Notes: generated by a model from the sequence alone, not told the origin. Positions 38,776-47,800 are shown, counted from the first letter of the stretch. The stretch: DNA of 64,000 nt from Nocardia salmonicida NBRC 13393 (GCF_001613085.1 NZ_BDBR01000013.1:124001-188000), one strand, 5' to 3'. A program made the numbers and translations.

Positions 38776-39806
38776 GCGCTGATCGTTTCATCCAGAGCCG
38801 CCGGATAGCGCAGCGTGGCCCAGATATCGTCCGGGAGCAGCGCGAGGCGCTGAATATCCTCCGGCGGTGGCAGTTTCGCCGCATCGCCGGTCGCGGTGAG
38901 CGCCGCCGCCGCGCACAGATGGCCGTACCGCAGGCGCGTGCGGAGGTCCGCGCCGTGCAGCAGGGCGGCGAGGTAGCCGCCGGCGAAGGCGTCACCGGCG
39001 CCGATGCGTTCGGTGATCGCCAGGGTCAGCGCGGGCGCCTCGATCGAGAACTCGCCGTCGAAGCCGGTGACGGTGTGCTTGTCGTTCTTGACGATCAGCT
39101 GGGCGGGCTCGGGGAACAACGCGCGCAAGGCGGCCGGGTCGCCGGTGCCGAAGATCTCCTCGGCCTCGTCGGCGCCGAGGAACGCCACATCGGCGCCGCG
39201 AATGTGCGCGTCGAGTTGGTCGGCGGCCTCGTCGACGCGCGAACCCCACACCGCCGGACGGTAATTCAGGTCGAAACTGACCAGTCCGTGCCGTGGCCGG
39301 GCGAGCAGGGCACGGGTGAGCTCGGTCGCCGACTCCGACAGCGCCGGGGTGATGCCGGTGAAGTGCACGAGATCGGCGCTGTCGAGTAGCGATACCTGGG
39401 CCGCGAGGTCGGCGGTGGACAGCGCGCTGGCGGCCGAACCCGTGCGGTAGTAGTGCATCCGGCTGGCGTCGGCGCCCAGGTCGTTGGCCGCGCCGGAGCC
39501 CGCACCGCGTTCCTTCACGTAGAGACCGGTCGGCCGCGTCGGATCGACGGCGACCGACTCGACGTCCACCCCCTGCGCGCCGAGTTCGGCAACGAGATAT
39601 CGCCCGAAGCCGTCGTCGCCGACCCGTGAGAGCCATGCCGCCGACACGTCGAGCTGGGCCAGCACCACGGCCACATTGGCCTCCGCGCCGCCTGCTCCGC
39701 GCTCGAACCGCGCGGACTGTTCCAGGGGCCCCGCGCCCGCGATCAGTACGGCCAGTCCCTCGCCGACGGTGACCGCCCTGGGCCGAGTGGTTGTTGCCTG
39801 GGTCAC
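38772..39806 (-). CDS. PfkB-family sugar kinase, probable 2-keto-3-deoxygluconate kinase
   Basis: A 344-residue carbohydrate kinase. Seen: the two PfkB signatures, GGAEANVAVVLAQLDVSAAW near the start and the ATP-site ERIGAGDAFAGGYLAALLHG with the catalytic Asp. Known: KDG kinases of this family phosphorylate 2-keto-3-deoxygluconate to KDPG. That substrate is inferred because a KDPG aldolase gene lies in the divergent operon. Start GTG at 39806 (AAGGG 9 bases upstream); the longer frame to 39851 adds residues unlike the family. Confidence 0.85.
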   Translation of the reverse strand: MTQATTTRPRAVTVGEGLAVLIAGAGPLEQSARFERGAGGAEANVAVVLAQLDVSAAWLSRVGDDGFGRYLVAELGAQGVDVESVAVDPTRPTGLYVKERGAGSGAANDLGADASRMHYYRTGSAASALSTADLAAQVSLLDSADLVHFTGITPALSESATELTRALLARPRHGLVSFDLNYRPAVWGSRVDEAADQLDAHIRGADVAFLGADEAEEIFGTGDPAALRALFPEPAQLIVKNDKHTVTGFDGEFSIEAPALTLAITERIGAGDAFAGGYLAALLHGADLRTRLRYGHLCAAAALTATGDAAKLPPPEDIQRLALLPDDIWATLRYPAALDETISA

Positions 39807-39884
39807 CTCGTTCGCCCTTTCGTGCTTGCGGTCACTGCCCTCGGGATGCACAATAACGAGCAGAAACGCTCAGCGCAACCACCG

Positions 39885-39899
39885 TTGCATATTACGCAA
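39885..39899. promoter_or_regulatory. Candidate IclR operator between the divergent catabolic operons
   Basis: The 15-base imperfect palindrome TTGCATATTACGCAA lies between the kinase and deaminase genes, next to a second repeat GCAAC-CACC-GTTGC just upstream (39875-39888, overlapping). IclR-type regulators bind palindromes of about this length, so it probably controls both sides. Confidence 0.5.
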
Positions 39900-39961
39900 T
39901 GTTGATCCGACATGATCGATCGAGCCGCCACCCCGGGTTCGGTCGAGGAGAAAGGGATGCT

Positions 39962-41257
39962 GTGATCATCGACAACGACGTCGTCGACGCCCTCGCCGAC
40001 GAGGTGCTCGGACCCCAGGACAAGAGCGCGCCGCCCGCGGCGTGGGGGAGCACCGTGCGCGAATACCTCGACGGCGCACCGCGTCTGGATCAGTGGCAGA
40101 CGCCGTTGCTCACCCTCGACCGCGGCAGGCTCGACGCGAACCGTGACCTCATGGCCGAGTGGACCACCGTCGCGGGCGTCGCGCTCGCCCCGCACGGTAA
40201 GACGACGATGGCGCCGCGGCTGTGGCGCGAGCAGCTCGTGGCCGGGTCGTGGGGGATCACCCTGGCCACCGCGTGGCAGGCGCAGCTCGCGCGCTCGTTC
40301 GGCGTCGGCCGGATCATGCTCGCCAATACGCTGATCGACCCGGTCGGATTGGCCTGGGCCGCAGCGGAATCGGCGCGGAATCCCGACTTCGAGGTGTACT
40401 GCTGGGTAGACGGCGTCGCCACCGTCGAACTGATGGACAAGATCCTGCGCGATACCGCCCCTGGTCCGCGCGTGCGGGTGCTGGTCGAACTGGGCGGACC
40501 GCACGGCCGCACCGGCGCGCGCACCCGTGCCCAAGCGCGCGCGGTCGCCGCTGCCGTCGGCGCGAGTGAGCGGTTGAGCCTGGCCGGTGTCGCGGGCTAC
40601 GAGGGCGCACTGGCCCACGATCGCAGTACCGAGGGCGTCGCGGCCGTGCGCGGCTACCTCGGCGAACTGGCCGCGCTGCACACCGAACTCGCTGCGGCGG
40701 GCGCCTATTCGGGTTCGGCGGTCGTCACCGCCGGGGGCAGTGCCTACCCCGAACTCGTGGTCGACGAACTCGCCGGACTGGCCGATCCCGAGGGGGCGCG
40801 CGGCGTGGCGACCACCGTGGTCCTGCGCAGCGGCGCCTACCTCGTGCACGACGACGGCTTCTACGCGGGGATCTCCCCGCTCGCCGCGCCCGCGAAGGAA
40901 CCCGGCCTGCGTTCGGCCATGCACGGCTGGGCTCGGGTGGTCTCGCGACCCGAACCGGAACTGGCCCTGCTCGACGGGGGCAAACGCGATTTCCCCTTCG
41001 ACGAGGGCCTGCCGGTGCCCCAGCAGGTCATCGGCGGCACGCTCCCGCCGAACGCGGTGGTTACCGCGCTGAACGATCAGCACACCTTCCTGCGCATGCC
41101 CGGCGCGGATCCGGCCGATCTGCCGGTCGGCTCCGTCGTGCGGCTCGGCCTCTCGCACCCCTGCACCGCGTTCGACAAGTGGCGCCGCATCCCCGTGATC
41201 GACAGCGCCGACGCGCCCGACCCGCGCGTGGTCGACCTGATCCGCACCTACTTCTGA
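39962..41257 (+). CDS. PLP-dependent D-amino acid dehydratase-like enzyme; candidate D-glucosaminate deaminase
   Basis: 431 residues, fold-type III PLP enzyme of the D-serine dehydratase/D-threonine aldolase-like family. Seen: PLP lysine in ALAPHGKTTMAP near residue 85; LVELGGPHGRTGAR for phosphate binding; and SHPC at the C-terminal end, where His and Cys two apart would hold zinc as in eukaryotic-type D-serine dehydratases. The cluster (deacylase, KDG kinase, KDPG aldolase, GntP permease, RidA) suggests the substrate is D-glucosaminate, giving KDG and ammonia; D-serine or D-threonine are alternatives. GTG start at 39962 after GAGAAAGGG. Confidence 0.85.
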   Translation: MIIDNDVVDALADEVLGPQDKSAPPAAWGSTVREYLDGAPRLDQWQTPLLTLDRGRLDANRDLMAEWTTVAGVALAPHGKTTMAPRLWREQLVAGSWGITLATAWQAQLARSFGVGRIMLANTLIDPVGLAWAAAESARNPDFEVYCWVDGVATVELMDKILRDTAPGPRVRVLVELGGPHGRTGARTRAQARAVAAAVGASERLSLAGVAGYEGALAHDRSTEGVAAVRGYLGELAALHTELAAAGAYSGSAVVTAGGSAYPELVVDELAGLADPEGARGVATTVVLRSGAYLVHDDGFYAGISPLAAPAKEPGLRSAMHGWARVVSRPEPELALLDGGKRDFPFDEGLPVPQQVIGGTLPPNAVVTALNDQHTFLRMPGADPADLPVGSVVRLGLSHPCTAFDKWRRIPVIDSADAPDPRVVDLIRTYF

Positions 41258-41260
41258 CGG

Positions 41261-42880
41261 ATGACCATGACGCACTTGCTCTTCCGTGACATCGACATCG
41301 TCGACGGCACCGGCGGCCCACGTATCCGCGGCGACATGCTGGTCCGCGAGGGCCGCATCGCCGAGATCGCGCCACCGGGCACCATCGAAGCCGACGCGAG
41401 AGTCGTCGCGGTGCGACCTGGATCGGTCCTTACGCCCGGATTCATCGACATGCACGCGCATTCCGATCTGTATCTGCTCACCCATCCCGACCACTTCCCG
41501 AAGATCACCCAGGGGGTCACCACCGAGGTGCTCGGCCAGGACGGGCTGTCCTACGCGCCCATCGACGAGGCCGCGCTCGCGGTGGTGCGCAAGCAGATCG
41601 CGGGCTGGAACGGCAACCCGGCGGACTTCGATTTCAGCTGGCGCACCGTCGCGCAATACCTGGACCGTCTCGACCAGGGCATCACGCCCAACGCCGCCTA
41701 CCTCGTCCCGCAGGGCACGCTGCGCATGCTCGTGGTCGGCAGCGAACAGCGCGTCGCCACCACCGCCGAGATCGATCGGATGTGCGCGCTGCTGGCCGAG
41801 GGTTTCGACCAGGGCGCGGTCGGTATGTCCAGCGGGCTCACCTATACCCCCGGAATGTATGCCGACACAGGCGAACTCGCCGCGCTGTGTGGCGTGGTCG
41901 CCTCCTATGGCGGCTTCTACGCGCCGCACACCCGCTCCTACGGCGCGGGCGCGCTCGAGTCCTACGCGGAGATGATCGGCCTGGCGAAGGCCACCGGCTG
42001 TGCGCTGCACCTGACCCACGCCACCATGAACTTCGGCGCGAACCGCGGCCGCGCACCGGAATTCCTCGCGATGCTGGCCGCGGCCCGCGCCGACGGCTGC
42101 GACATCACCCTCGACACCTATCCGTATCTGCCCGGCTCGACCACCCTGTCGGCGTTGCTGCCCAGCTGGGCGATGTCGGGCGGCCCCGACGCCGCACTGA
42201 TTCGACTCGACGATCCGGCCGAGCGCGCCAGGATCACCGCTGATGTCGACGTCAACGGCTCGGACGGCTGCCACGGTGTCACCGTCGAATGGGAGACCAT
42301 CCAGATCAGCGGCGTCGGCGACGACGCGCTGTCGGACATGGTCGGCCGCACGGTCGCCGAGATCGCGGCCGCGCGCGGCATCGCCCCGGTGGACGTGTTC
42401 TTCGACCTGCTGCGCCGCGACCAGCTCGCCACCACGATCCTGCAGCACGTCGGCCACGAGGAGAACGTGCGCGCCATCATGGTCGACCCCGGCCACATGG
42501 GCGGCAGCGACGGTCTGCTCGTCGGCGCCCGACCACACCCACGCGCCTGGGGCACCTTTCCGCGCTACCTGTCGCGCTACGTCCGGGAACTGGGCGTTCT
42601 CGGCCTCGAGGACTGCGTGCACCACCTCACCGGACGACCGGCCGCGCGACTGCGCCTGGCCGACCGCGGCCTGATCCGGGCCGGTTACGCCGCCGACCTC
42701 GTCGTCTTCGATCCGGCGACGATCCACGACACGGCGACCTTCGACCACCCCCAACAGCAGGCACGCGGTATCGAGCACGTGCTGGTCAACGGCGAATTCG
42801 CGCTGGAGAACGGCACCGCGACGGGCGTGCGCGCCGGACGCGCCCTGCGTCTGGACACCACGAAGGAGGAAACTCGATGA
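41261..42880 (+). CDS. N-acyl-D-amino-acid deacylase-type amidohydrolase; candidate N-acetylglucosaminate deacetylase
   Basis: 539 residues, metal-dependent amidohydrolase. Seen: metal motif GFIDMHAHSDLYLL near residue 65, GVTTEVLGQDGLS, a His in HLTHATMN, DTYPY, and the C-terminal IRAGYAADLVVFDPATI typical of this superfamily. Known: closest named enzymes remove acyl groups from N-acyl-D-amino acids. N-acetyl-D-glucosaminate is a D-configured N-acyl amino acid, so it fits as substrate with the neighbouring genes. It follows the deaminase gene by 3 bases and its stop overlaps the start of the aldolase gene (ATGA). An ATG 6 bases later is possible. Confidence 0.85.
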   Translation: MTMTHLLFRDIDIVDGTGGPRIRGDMLVREGRIAEIAPPGTIEADARVVAVRPGSVLTPGFIDMHAHSDLYLLTHPDHFPKITQGVTTEVLGQDGLSYAPIDEAALAVVRKQIAGWNGNPADFDFSWRTVAQYLDRLDQGITPNAAYLVPQGTLRMLVVGSEQRVATTAEIDRMCALLAEGFDQGAVGMSSGLTYTPGMYADTGELAALCGVVASYGGFYAPHTRSYGAGALESYAEMIGLAKATGCALHLTHATMNFGANRGRAPEFLAMLAAARADGCDITLDTYPYLPGSTTLSALLPSWAMSGGPDAALIRLDDPAERARITADVDVNGSDGCHGVTVEWETIQISGVGDDALSDMVGRTVAEIAAARGIAPVDVFFDLLRRDQLATTILQHVGHEENVRAIMVDPGHMGGSDGLLVGARPHPRAWGTFPRYLSRYVRELGVLGLEDCVHHLTGRPAARLRLADRGLIRAGYAADLVVFDPATIHDTATFDHPQQQARGIEHVLVNGEFALENGTATGVRAGRALRLDTTKEETR

Positions 42881-43518
42881 ACCCGATGCTCAGCTCGTCG
42901 TCGGAGGCCATGGACGTGATCCGCGCGGACCGGGCCCTCACGGTGGTCCGCGCCCCTGATATCCCCGACCCGGCCGCGCTCGCCGCGGCGCTCGCGGGCG
43001 CCGGGCTGCGGGCGGTCGAACTGACCTTCACCACCCTCGGGGTGCTCGACGCGATCGGCAAGGCCACCGCGGTCACCGACGCCGTGATCGGCGTCGGCAC
43101 CGTGACCACTCGCGAGCAGGCCGAAGCGGCTATCGAGGTCGGTGCCCGGTTCCTGGTGACACCCGCGCTGCGCCCGGAGGTCGCGGAAGTGGCTGTAGCG
43201 CAAGCGATTCCGGTGATCATGGGTGCGTTCACGCCGTCGGAGGTCCTCGCCGCGGCGGAGATGGGGGCAGCCGCGGTGAAGATCTTCCCGGCTCGCGCGC
43301 TCGGACCGCAGTACATCAAAGATCTCCTCGGGCCGTTTCCGCACATGTTCCTGATCCCCTCCGGCGGCGTCAGTTCCCACAACGCCCGCGACTTTCTCCG
43401 AGCGGGCGCGATCGCCGTCACCGCGGGCACCGAAGTGGTGGCCCCGTCCGACGTCGAGGCCGCGCGCTGGTCCCACATCGGCTCCAAAGCCGCGCATTTC
43501 GTTCATTCGCTTGATTGA
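42877..43518 (+). CDS. eda: KDPG aldolase (2-dehydro-3-deoxy-6-phosphogluconate aldolase)
   Basis: A 213-residue class I aldolase that splits KDPG into pyruvate and glyceraldehyde-3-phosphate. Seen: catalytic Glu in AVELTFTT, GVGTVTTREQAEAAIEVGARFLVTP, Schiff-base Lys in AAVKIFPAR, phosphate site LIPSGGVSSHN. It has the kinase it needs across the divergent promoter. A dedicated copy in a catabolic cluster is typical of sugar-acid use. Confidence 0.92.
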   Translation: MNPMLSSSSEAMDVIRADRALTVVRAPDIPDPAALAAALAGAGLRAVELTFTTLGVLDAIGKATAVTDAVIGVGTVTTREQAEAAIEVGARFLVTPALRPEVAEVAVAQAIPVIMGAFTPSEVLAAAEMGAAAVKIFPARALGPQYIKDLLGPFPHMFLIPSGGVSSHNARDFLRAGAIAVTAGTEVVAPSDVEAARWSHIGSKAAHFVHSLD

Positions 43519-43529
43519 GAGGTTCTTCC

Positions 43530-44957
43530 ATGGGCGCCACCATCGACTGGTTGCGCACCACCACCCCCGGGTTGCTGGTGCTGTGCGGTCTCGCGATCGC
43601 TGTGCTACTCATCGCCATCATCAAGGTCAAACTGGAGCCGTTCATCGCGCTGCTGTTGACCGGACTGCTGCTGGCGCTGGCCGCCGGACTGCCGATCTCC
43701 CAGATCGTCGGTACACCGCTGAAAGCCGGTGAGTCACTGCTGGAAACAGGCTTCGGCGGCATCCTCGGCCACATCGCGGTGATCATCGGTCTCGGCACCG
43801 TACTCGGCGCGATCCTCGAAAGATCCGGTGGCGCCGACGTTCTCACCGACAAGCTGCTGAAGATGTTCGGCGAGAAGGGTGCTCCCGTCGCGATGGGCCT
43901 GCTCGGCCTCATCTTCGGTATCCCCGTGTTCTTCGATATCGGCATCTTCGTGCTCGCGCCGCTGGTCTACGTCGCGGCCAAGCGCGGTGGGCGATCGCTG
44001 GTCCTCTACGCCATGCCGATGCTCGCGGGTCTGTCGATGACGCACGCGTTCCTGCCGCCGCATCCCGGTCCCGTCGCGCTCGGCGGGCTGCTCGGGGTGA
44101 GCCTGGGCTGGCTGATCCTCATGGGCTTCGTCTGCGGCATCCCGGGTTTCCTCGCCGCGGGCATCGTCTGGGGCTCCTATATCGGCAAGCGCGTGCAGGT
44201 TTCGGTGCCGGAGGAGTTCGTGCGCTTGGAGCCCGAGCCGGAGCCTGCTGAAGGTTCGGGCGGGACCGCGGTGATCACGAAGTCGCCGCCCTCGGTCGGG
44301 TTGATCGGTGGCATCATCGCGATCCCGCTGGTCTTGATCCTGGGCGCCACCTTCGGCTACCAGCTCCTCGACACGGATTCGGCGCTGCTGCAGGTGCTCA
44401 CCTTCTTCGGCACCCCCGCGGTCGCGCTGCTCATCACCGTGCTCGTCGCGTTCTATCTGCTCGGGATCCGGCGTGGTTCGACGGTGCAGGAACTGAGCAC
44501 CATCACCGCCGAATCGCTCAAACCGGTCGGCATGGTGCTGCTGGTGGTCGGTGCGGGCGCCTTCTTCGGCAAGGTCATCTCGGCCACCGGCATCGGCACG
44601 GCGCTGGCCGACACGATGTCGGCGGCCGGTCTGCCGATCATCGTGCTCGCCTACCTGATCAGCTGCGGACTGCGGATCGCGCAGGGTTCGGCGACGGTCG
44701 CCATCGTCACCACGGGCGGCATCGTCGCCCCGCTGGTCGCCGAGCAGGGCTACTCGCAGATGTCGATCGCGTTGATCGCCATGGCGATCGCGGCGGGCTC
44801 GATCATCCTCAGTCACGTGAACGACGGTGGCTTCTGGATCATCGCGAAGTACTTCAACATGACCGTCAAACAGACGCTGCAGACCTGGACGGTCCTGGAA
44901 ACCATTCTGTCCGTGGTGAGTTTTACGGTCGCGGCCTTGCTGTTCTCGATCGTCTGA
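43530..44957 (+). CDS. GntP-family sugar-acid permease
   Basis: A 475-residue transporter with about 12 membrane helices of the gluconate:H+ symporter family. Seen: HPGPVALGGLLGVSLGWLIL, GFGGILGHIAVIIGLGTVLGAILERSGGADV and the C-terminal HVNDGGFWIIAKYFNM signature of GntP. Members carry gluconate, D-glycerate, D-serine or related acids; N-acetylglucosaminate is proposed here from the neighbours. ATG at 43530 has GAGAGG 7 bases upstream, 11 bases after the aldolase stop. Last gene of the operon. Confidence 0.9.
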   Translation: MGATIDWLRTTTPGLLVLCGLAIAVLLIAIIKVKLEPFIALLLTGLLLALAAGLPISQIVGTPLKAGESLLETGFGGILGHIAVIIGLGTVLGAILERSGGADVLTDKLLKMFGEKGAPVAMGLLGLIFGIPVFFDIGIFVLAPLVYVAAKRGGRSLVLYAMPMLAGLSMTHAFLPPHPGPVALGGLLGVSLGWLILMGFVCGIPGFLAAGIVWGSYIGKRVQVSVPEEFVRLEPEPEPAEGSGGTAVITKSPPSVGLIGGIIAIPLVLILGATFGYQLLDTDSALLQVLTFFGTPAVALLITVLVAFYLLGIRRGSTVQELSTITAESLKPVGMVLLVVGAGAFFGKVISATGIGTALADTMSAAGLPIIVLAYLISCGLRIAQGSATVAIVTTGGIVAPLVAEQGYSQMSIALIAMAIAAGSIILSHVNDGGFWIIAKYFNMTVKQTLQTWTVLETILSVVSFTVAALLFSIV

Positions 44958-45011
44958 CCACTGCTCACCGAACGGGGGTTTCCGCCTGGACGAAAGTCGG
45001 GGAATGCCGGA

Positions 45012-45049
45012 CGCTACTCGACCGGTCGGCGTCGATCAGTCGAGTAGCG
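45012..45049. terminator. Inverted repeat at the end of convergent genes
   Basis: 11-bp perfect arms CGCTACTCGAC (45012-45022) and GTCGAGTAGCG (45039-45049) with a 16-base loop. It overlaps the last codons and stop of the convergent TetR gene. It may end transcription from both sides. Confidence 0.55.
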
Positions 45050-45584
45050 CCCGCGTGAGCCGGGCGAACGCTTCGCGGGGGTCCTTGCCGTCCTCCGCGC
45101 CGGTCAGCCGGTGGACGACCGCGCCGTCGAGGTAGTCGACGAGGATGCCGGCATCGGTCGCGGCCACACCGACAGCAGCTGCCATCTCGACCGCCCAGGC
45201 CCGCAGCCGCTGGTGCCCACGATGCAGTGATTCGGCGAGCGCGGGCATCGTCTGCGACTCGCCGAACAGGGCCAGGCGTGCCTGGGTGCGGATGCGGTCG
45301 GTGGTGGTCGCATGAGTGACGAACAGGGCGAGACCGTCGATGAGGTGCTCGACGGTAGCGGGGCCGAGTGCGCGGTTCAGCGTCTCCCAGTCGGCGTGAT
45401 CGCGTTGCTCGAGGCGTTCGGCGAGACCGCAGAGCAGCGCCTCACGAGTACGGAAATAGTTCGATGTCGAACCCGGCGGCAGATCGGCGGCCCGGTCGAC
45501 CGCGCGGTGAGTCAGCGCACGCGACCCGCCGGTGCCCAGTACCTCGATAGCGGCGTCGAGGACCTGTTCGCGTTTGGTAGACAC
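45036..45584 (-). CDS. TetR-family transcriptional regulator
   Basis: 182 residues. Seen: helix-turn-helix AIEVLGTGGSRALTHRAVDRAADLPPGSTSNYFRTREALL, with the S-T-S-N-Y-F recognition helix typical of one branch of TetR proteins. It is divergent from the FAD monooxygenase gene with three tandem palindromes in the gap, so it almost surely represses that gene and itself. GTG start at 45584. Confidence 0.9.
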   Translation of the reverse strand: MSTKREQVLDAAIEVLGTGGSRALTHRAVDRAADLPPGSTSNYFRTREALLCGLAERLEQRDHADWETLNRALGPATVEHLIDGLALFVTHATTTDRIRTQARLALFGESQTMPALAESLHRGHQRLRAWAVEMAAAVGVAATDAGILVDYLDGAVVHRLTGAEDGKDPREAFARLTRALLD

Positions 45585-45592
45585 GTGTCGAT

Positions 45593-45649
45593 ACTACGCC
45601 CGTAGTGAATCGCACTACATTCGTAGTGTTGGCCACTACAGCCGTAGTA
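45593..45649. promoter_or_regulatory. Three tandem ACTAC/GTAGT operators with 21-bp spacing
   Basis: Three palindromes share the half-site ACTAC: ACTACGCCCGTAGT (45593-45606), CACTACATTCGTAGTG (45613-45628) and CACTACAGCCGTAGTA (45634-45649). Their centres are 21 bp apart each time, two helical turns, so bound repressor dimers would sit on one face of the DNA. They fill the gap between the TetR and monooxygenase genes. Confidence 0.85.
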
Positions 45650-45683
45650 CGGTCACGGAGGTACCTGAACTAGGGAGTGTGCG

Positions 45684-46781
45684 ATGTCCACAGCAATCGT
45701 CGTCGGTGGCGGAATCGGCGGCATGGCCGCGGCGCTCGCGCTTGCGGGGAGGGGCTGGTCTGTCGAGGTGTTGGAGCGAGCGCCGGAGGTCGCGGAGGTG
45801 GGATCCGGGATTTCCCTGTGGTCCAACGCCTTACGCGCGCTGGATGCTCTGGGCGTCGGCGACACGGTCCGTGCGCAGGGCATGGCGGAGGTGTCGGCCG
45901 GAATTCGAGACGACCGTGGGCGATGGCTCTCGCGCACCGACGTGGCGACGCTGCGCGAGCGTTTCGGAGCTCCGGTCGTGATCCACCGTGCCCGGCTGTT
46001 GGACATTCTGCGCGCGGCGCTCGATGAAGGCATGGTGCGCACCGGCGTCTCGGTTCGCGAAGTGACCACCGACGGGACGGTGGTCCACTCCGCGGGCACT
46101 TCCTCGGCTGATCTGGTCGTCGGTGCCGACGGGATCCACAGCGTCGTCCGGCGTGCCGTCTGCGGCGACGTCGCACCGCGCTACGCCGGCTACACCGCCT
46201 GGCGCGCGGTGGTCGACATCGACGAGGCGCTCACCGAATTCGGTGAAACCTGGGGTCGGGGCGCGCGTTTCGGTATGGCTCCGCTCGCGGACGGCCGCGT
46301 CTACTGCTTCGCGGTCTACAACGCCGTCGAGAACGCCACCGGCAGCCTCGCCGAAGTCCGCGATCTCTTCCAGAACTGGCACCATCCGATCCCGGCCCTG
46401 CTCGCCGCCGCCGACCCGGACACGGTGCTGCACAACGACATCTACGACCTCCCCGCGCTGCCGACTTTCACCGCGGGCCGCATCGCCCTGCTCGGCGACG
46501 CCGCCCACGCGATGACGCCGAACCTCGGCCAGGGCGGCTGTCAAGCCCTCGAAGACGCGGTGGTCCTCGGCCGGCTGGCAGGCGAGCCCGACGGCCTCGC
46601 TCGCTACGACCGAGCACGTCGCCCCCGGACCGAGATGGTCACCGAGCGCTCCGCCCGGATCGGCGTCGTCGGCCAGCTGTCCGCGCGGCCCCTGGTAGTC
46701 CTCCGCAACACGGCACTGCGCCTGACTCCCACATCGGCCCAGCTCCGTGCCATGACAGAGATTCTCGACTGGACCTGTTGA
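45684..46781 (+). CDS. FAD-dependent monooxygenase
   Basis: A 365-residue class A flavoprotein hydroxylase. Seen: N-terminal FAD motif VVGGGIGGMAAALALAGRGW, middle motif DLVVGADGIHSVVR (DG), and the second FAD motif RIALLGDAAHAMTPNLGQGG. Known: uses NAD(P)H and O2 to hydroxylate aromatic or antibiotic substrates, including rifampicin and tetracycline in some cases; the substrate here is unknown. No transmembrane segment. Under the control of the divergent TetR through three operators, so it responds to a specific small molecule, perhaps its own substrate. Confidence 0.9.
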   Translation: MSTAIVVGGGIGGMAAALALAGRGWSVEVLERAPEVAEVGSGISLWSNALRALDALGVGDTVRAQGMAEVSAGIRDDRGRWLSRTDVATLRERFGAPVVIHRARLLDILRAALDEGMVRTGVSVREVTTDGTVVHSAGTSSADLVVGADGIHSVVRRAVCGDVAPRYAGYTAWRAVVDIDEALTEFGETWGRGARFGMAPLADGRVYCFAVYNAVENATGSLAEVRDLFQNWHHPIPALLAAADPDTVLHNDIYDLPALPTFTAGRIALLGDAAHAMTPNLGQGGCQALEDAVVLGRLAGEPDGLARYDRARRPRTEMVTERSARIGVVGQLSARPLVVLRNTALRLTPTSAQLRAMTEILDWTC

Positions 46782-46813
46782 GCCGCGGTCGGTGTCGGCG
46801 AACCCCGACTGCC

Positions 46814-47800
46814 TCAGATCCGGCTCGATCGGGAGGTGTGTGGGTCCTGCGTCCACGCGCACGCCGCCTGATGGTCGTGACTGGGAATGATGCGGACGGC
46901 GCCGCGGATCGCGTGAAGGCGGTGGACGGTTCGCCACGTCTCGGTGCGGTCGTTGTCGGCCAGCATGCCCGGATAGCCCGACTTCTGTCGTAGCTCCTCG
47001 ACCTGGAGGTTGTGCCAGATCGCGTCGCCCGCGAGCAGGACCGGGCCGCGCTCGGTGCGCAAGAGCAGGCCGACGCTGCCCGGCGTGTGGCCGGACAGGT
47101 CGACGAGCACCACGGCGCCGTCTCCGAACAGGTCGTGGCTGCGGGAGAAGGTGAGAACAGGCGGACCGTCGAGCTCGTAGACATCGAGAGGTCTGTCGCG
47201 AACAGCTCGCCGCACGCCGCCGACCGGTGCCACCGGACCTTCCATCGCCCAGTCGTGCTCGAGCCGGTGGAGCCGCACTGGCAACTCGGGCAGATCGAGG
47301 AGCCCGGCGATATGGTCCCAATGCAGATGCGTCGGTAGGGCGAAGTCGATGTCATGGGCGGCGATTCCACTGCGGTGCAGAGAGTCTCGGATATCGATGA
47401 TGTCACTCGGTGGTGTCACCGCGACTCGCAGAACGCGGGGGAGCTCGGCCACCGCCTGGTCCTGAACATCCGCGCAGATGCCGGGGTCGACGAGAAAGGT
47501 CGCCGTCGGATGCCGGACGACGAAGGCCGTCATCGCGGATTCGATCCGGCGCGGGGCGAACACGCCTTCGACGACGGCCGCCGTCGGTACCCGCTTGGCA
47601 TTCTGCGCCAGAACCGTCAGTTCGACCGTCGTCGTGCCGCGGGGGAGGCCGTTGTCGGGCAGCGAGGTCAGGAACCTGTGGTCGGGTCGGCGTGGTCGCA
47701 GGGCGCCCGTCACCGCCGACCCCACCGACCGGCAACACCGCCACAGGTCCGGCGACGCGACCGGGTCGATCAACTGCGTCCGATTGTCGTTGTTTCCCAT
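46814..47800 (-). CDS. Metallo-beta-lactamase-fold hydrolase
   Basis: A 328-residue protein with the metallo-beta-lactamase fold. Seen: metal motif THLHWDH (H-x-H-x-D-H), further His in SGHTPGS, Asp in LAGDAIWHN and His in SHDH. Relatives include lactonases and glyoxalase II-like enzymes. Its N-terminal ~50 residues are basic and not part of the core. It is divergent from a MerR-type gene across a perfect palindrome, so it is likely the regulated target. Its 3' end is 32 bases from the end of the monooxygenase gene. Confidence 0.87.
   Translation of the reverse strand: MGNNDNRTQLIDPVASPDLWRCCRSVGSAVTGALRPRRPDHRFLTSLPDNGLPRGTTTVELTVLAQNAKRVPTAAVVEGVFAPRRIESAMTAFVVRHPTATFLVDPGICADVQDQAVAELPRVLRVAVTPPSDIIDIRDSLHRSGIAAHDIDFALPTHLHWDHIAGLLDLPELPVRLHRLEHDWAMEGPVAPVGGVRRAVRDRPLDVYELDGPPVLTFSRSHDLFGDGAVVLVDLSGHTPGSVGLLLRTERGPVLLAGDAIWHNLQVEELRQKSGYPGMLADNDRTETWRTVHRLHAIRGAVRIIPSHDHQAACAWTQDPHTSRSSRI

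Noticed and set aside
39803..42778. Long minus-strand open frame opposite the deaminase and deacylase genes
   Set aside because: Shadow of two well-supported genes; no family features and the composition expected from antisense of high-GC codons.
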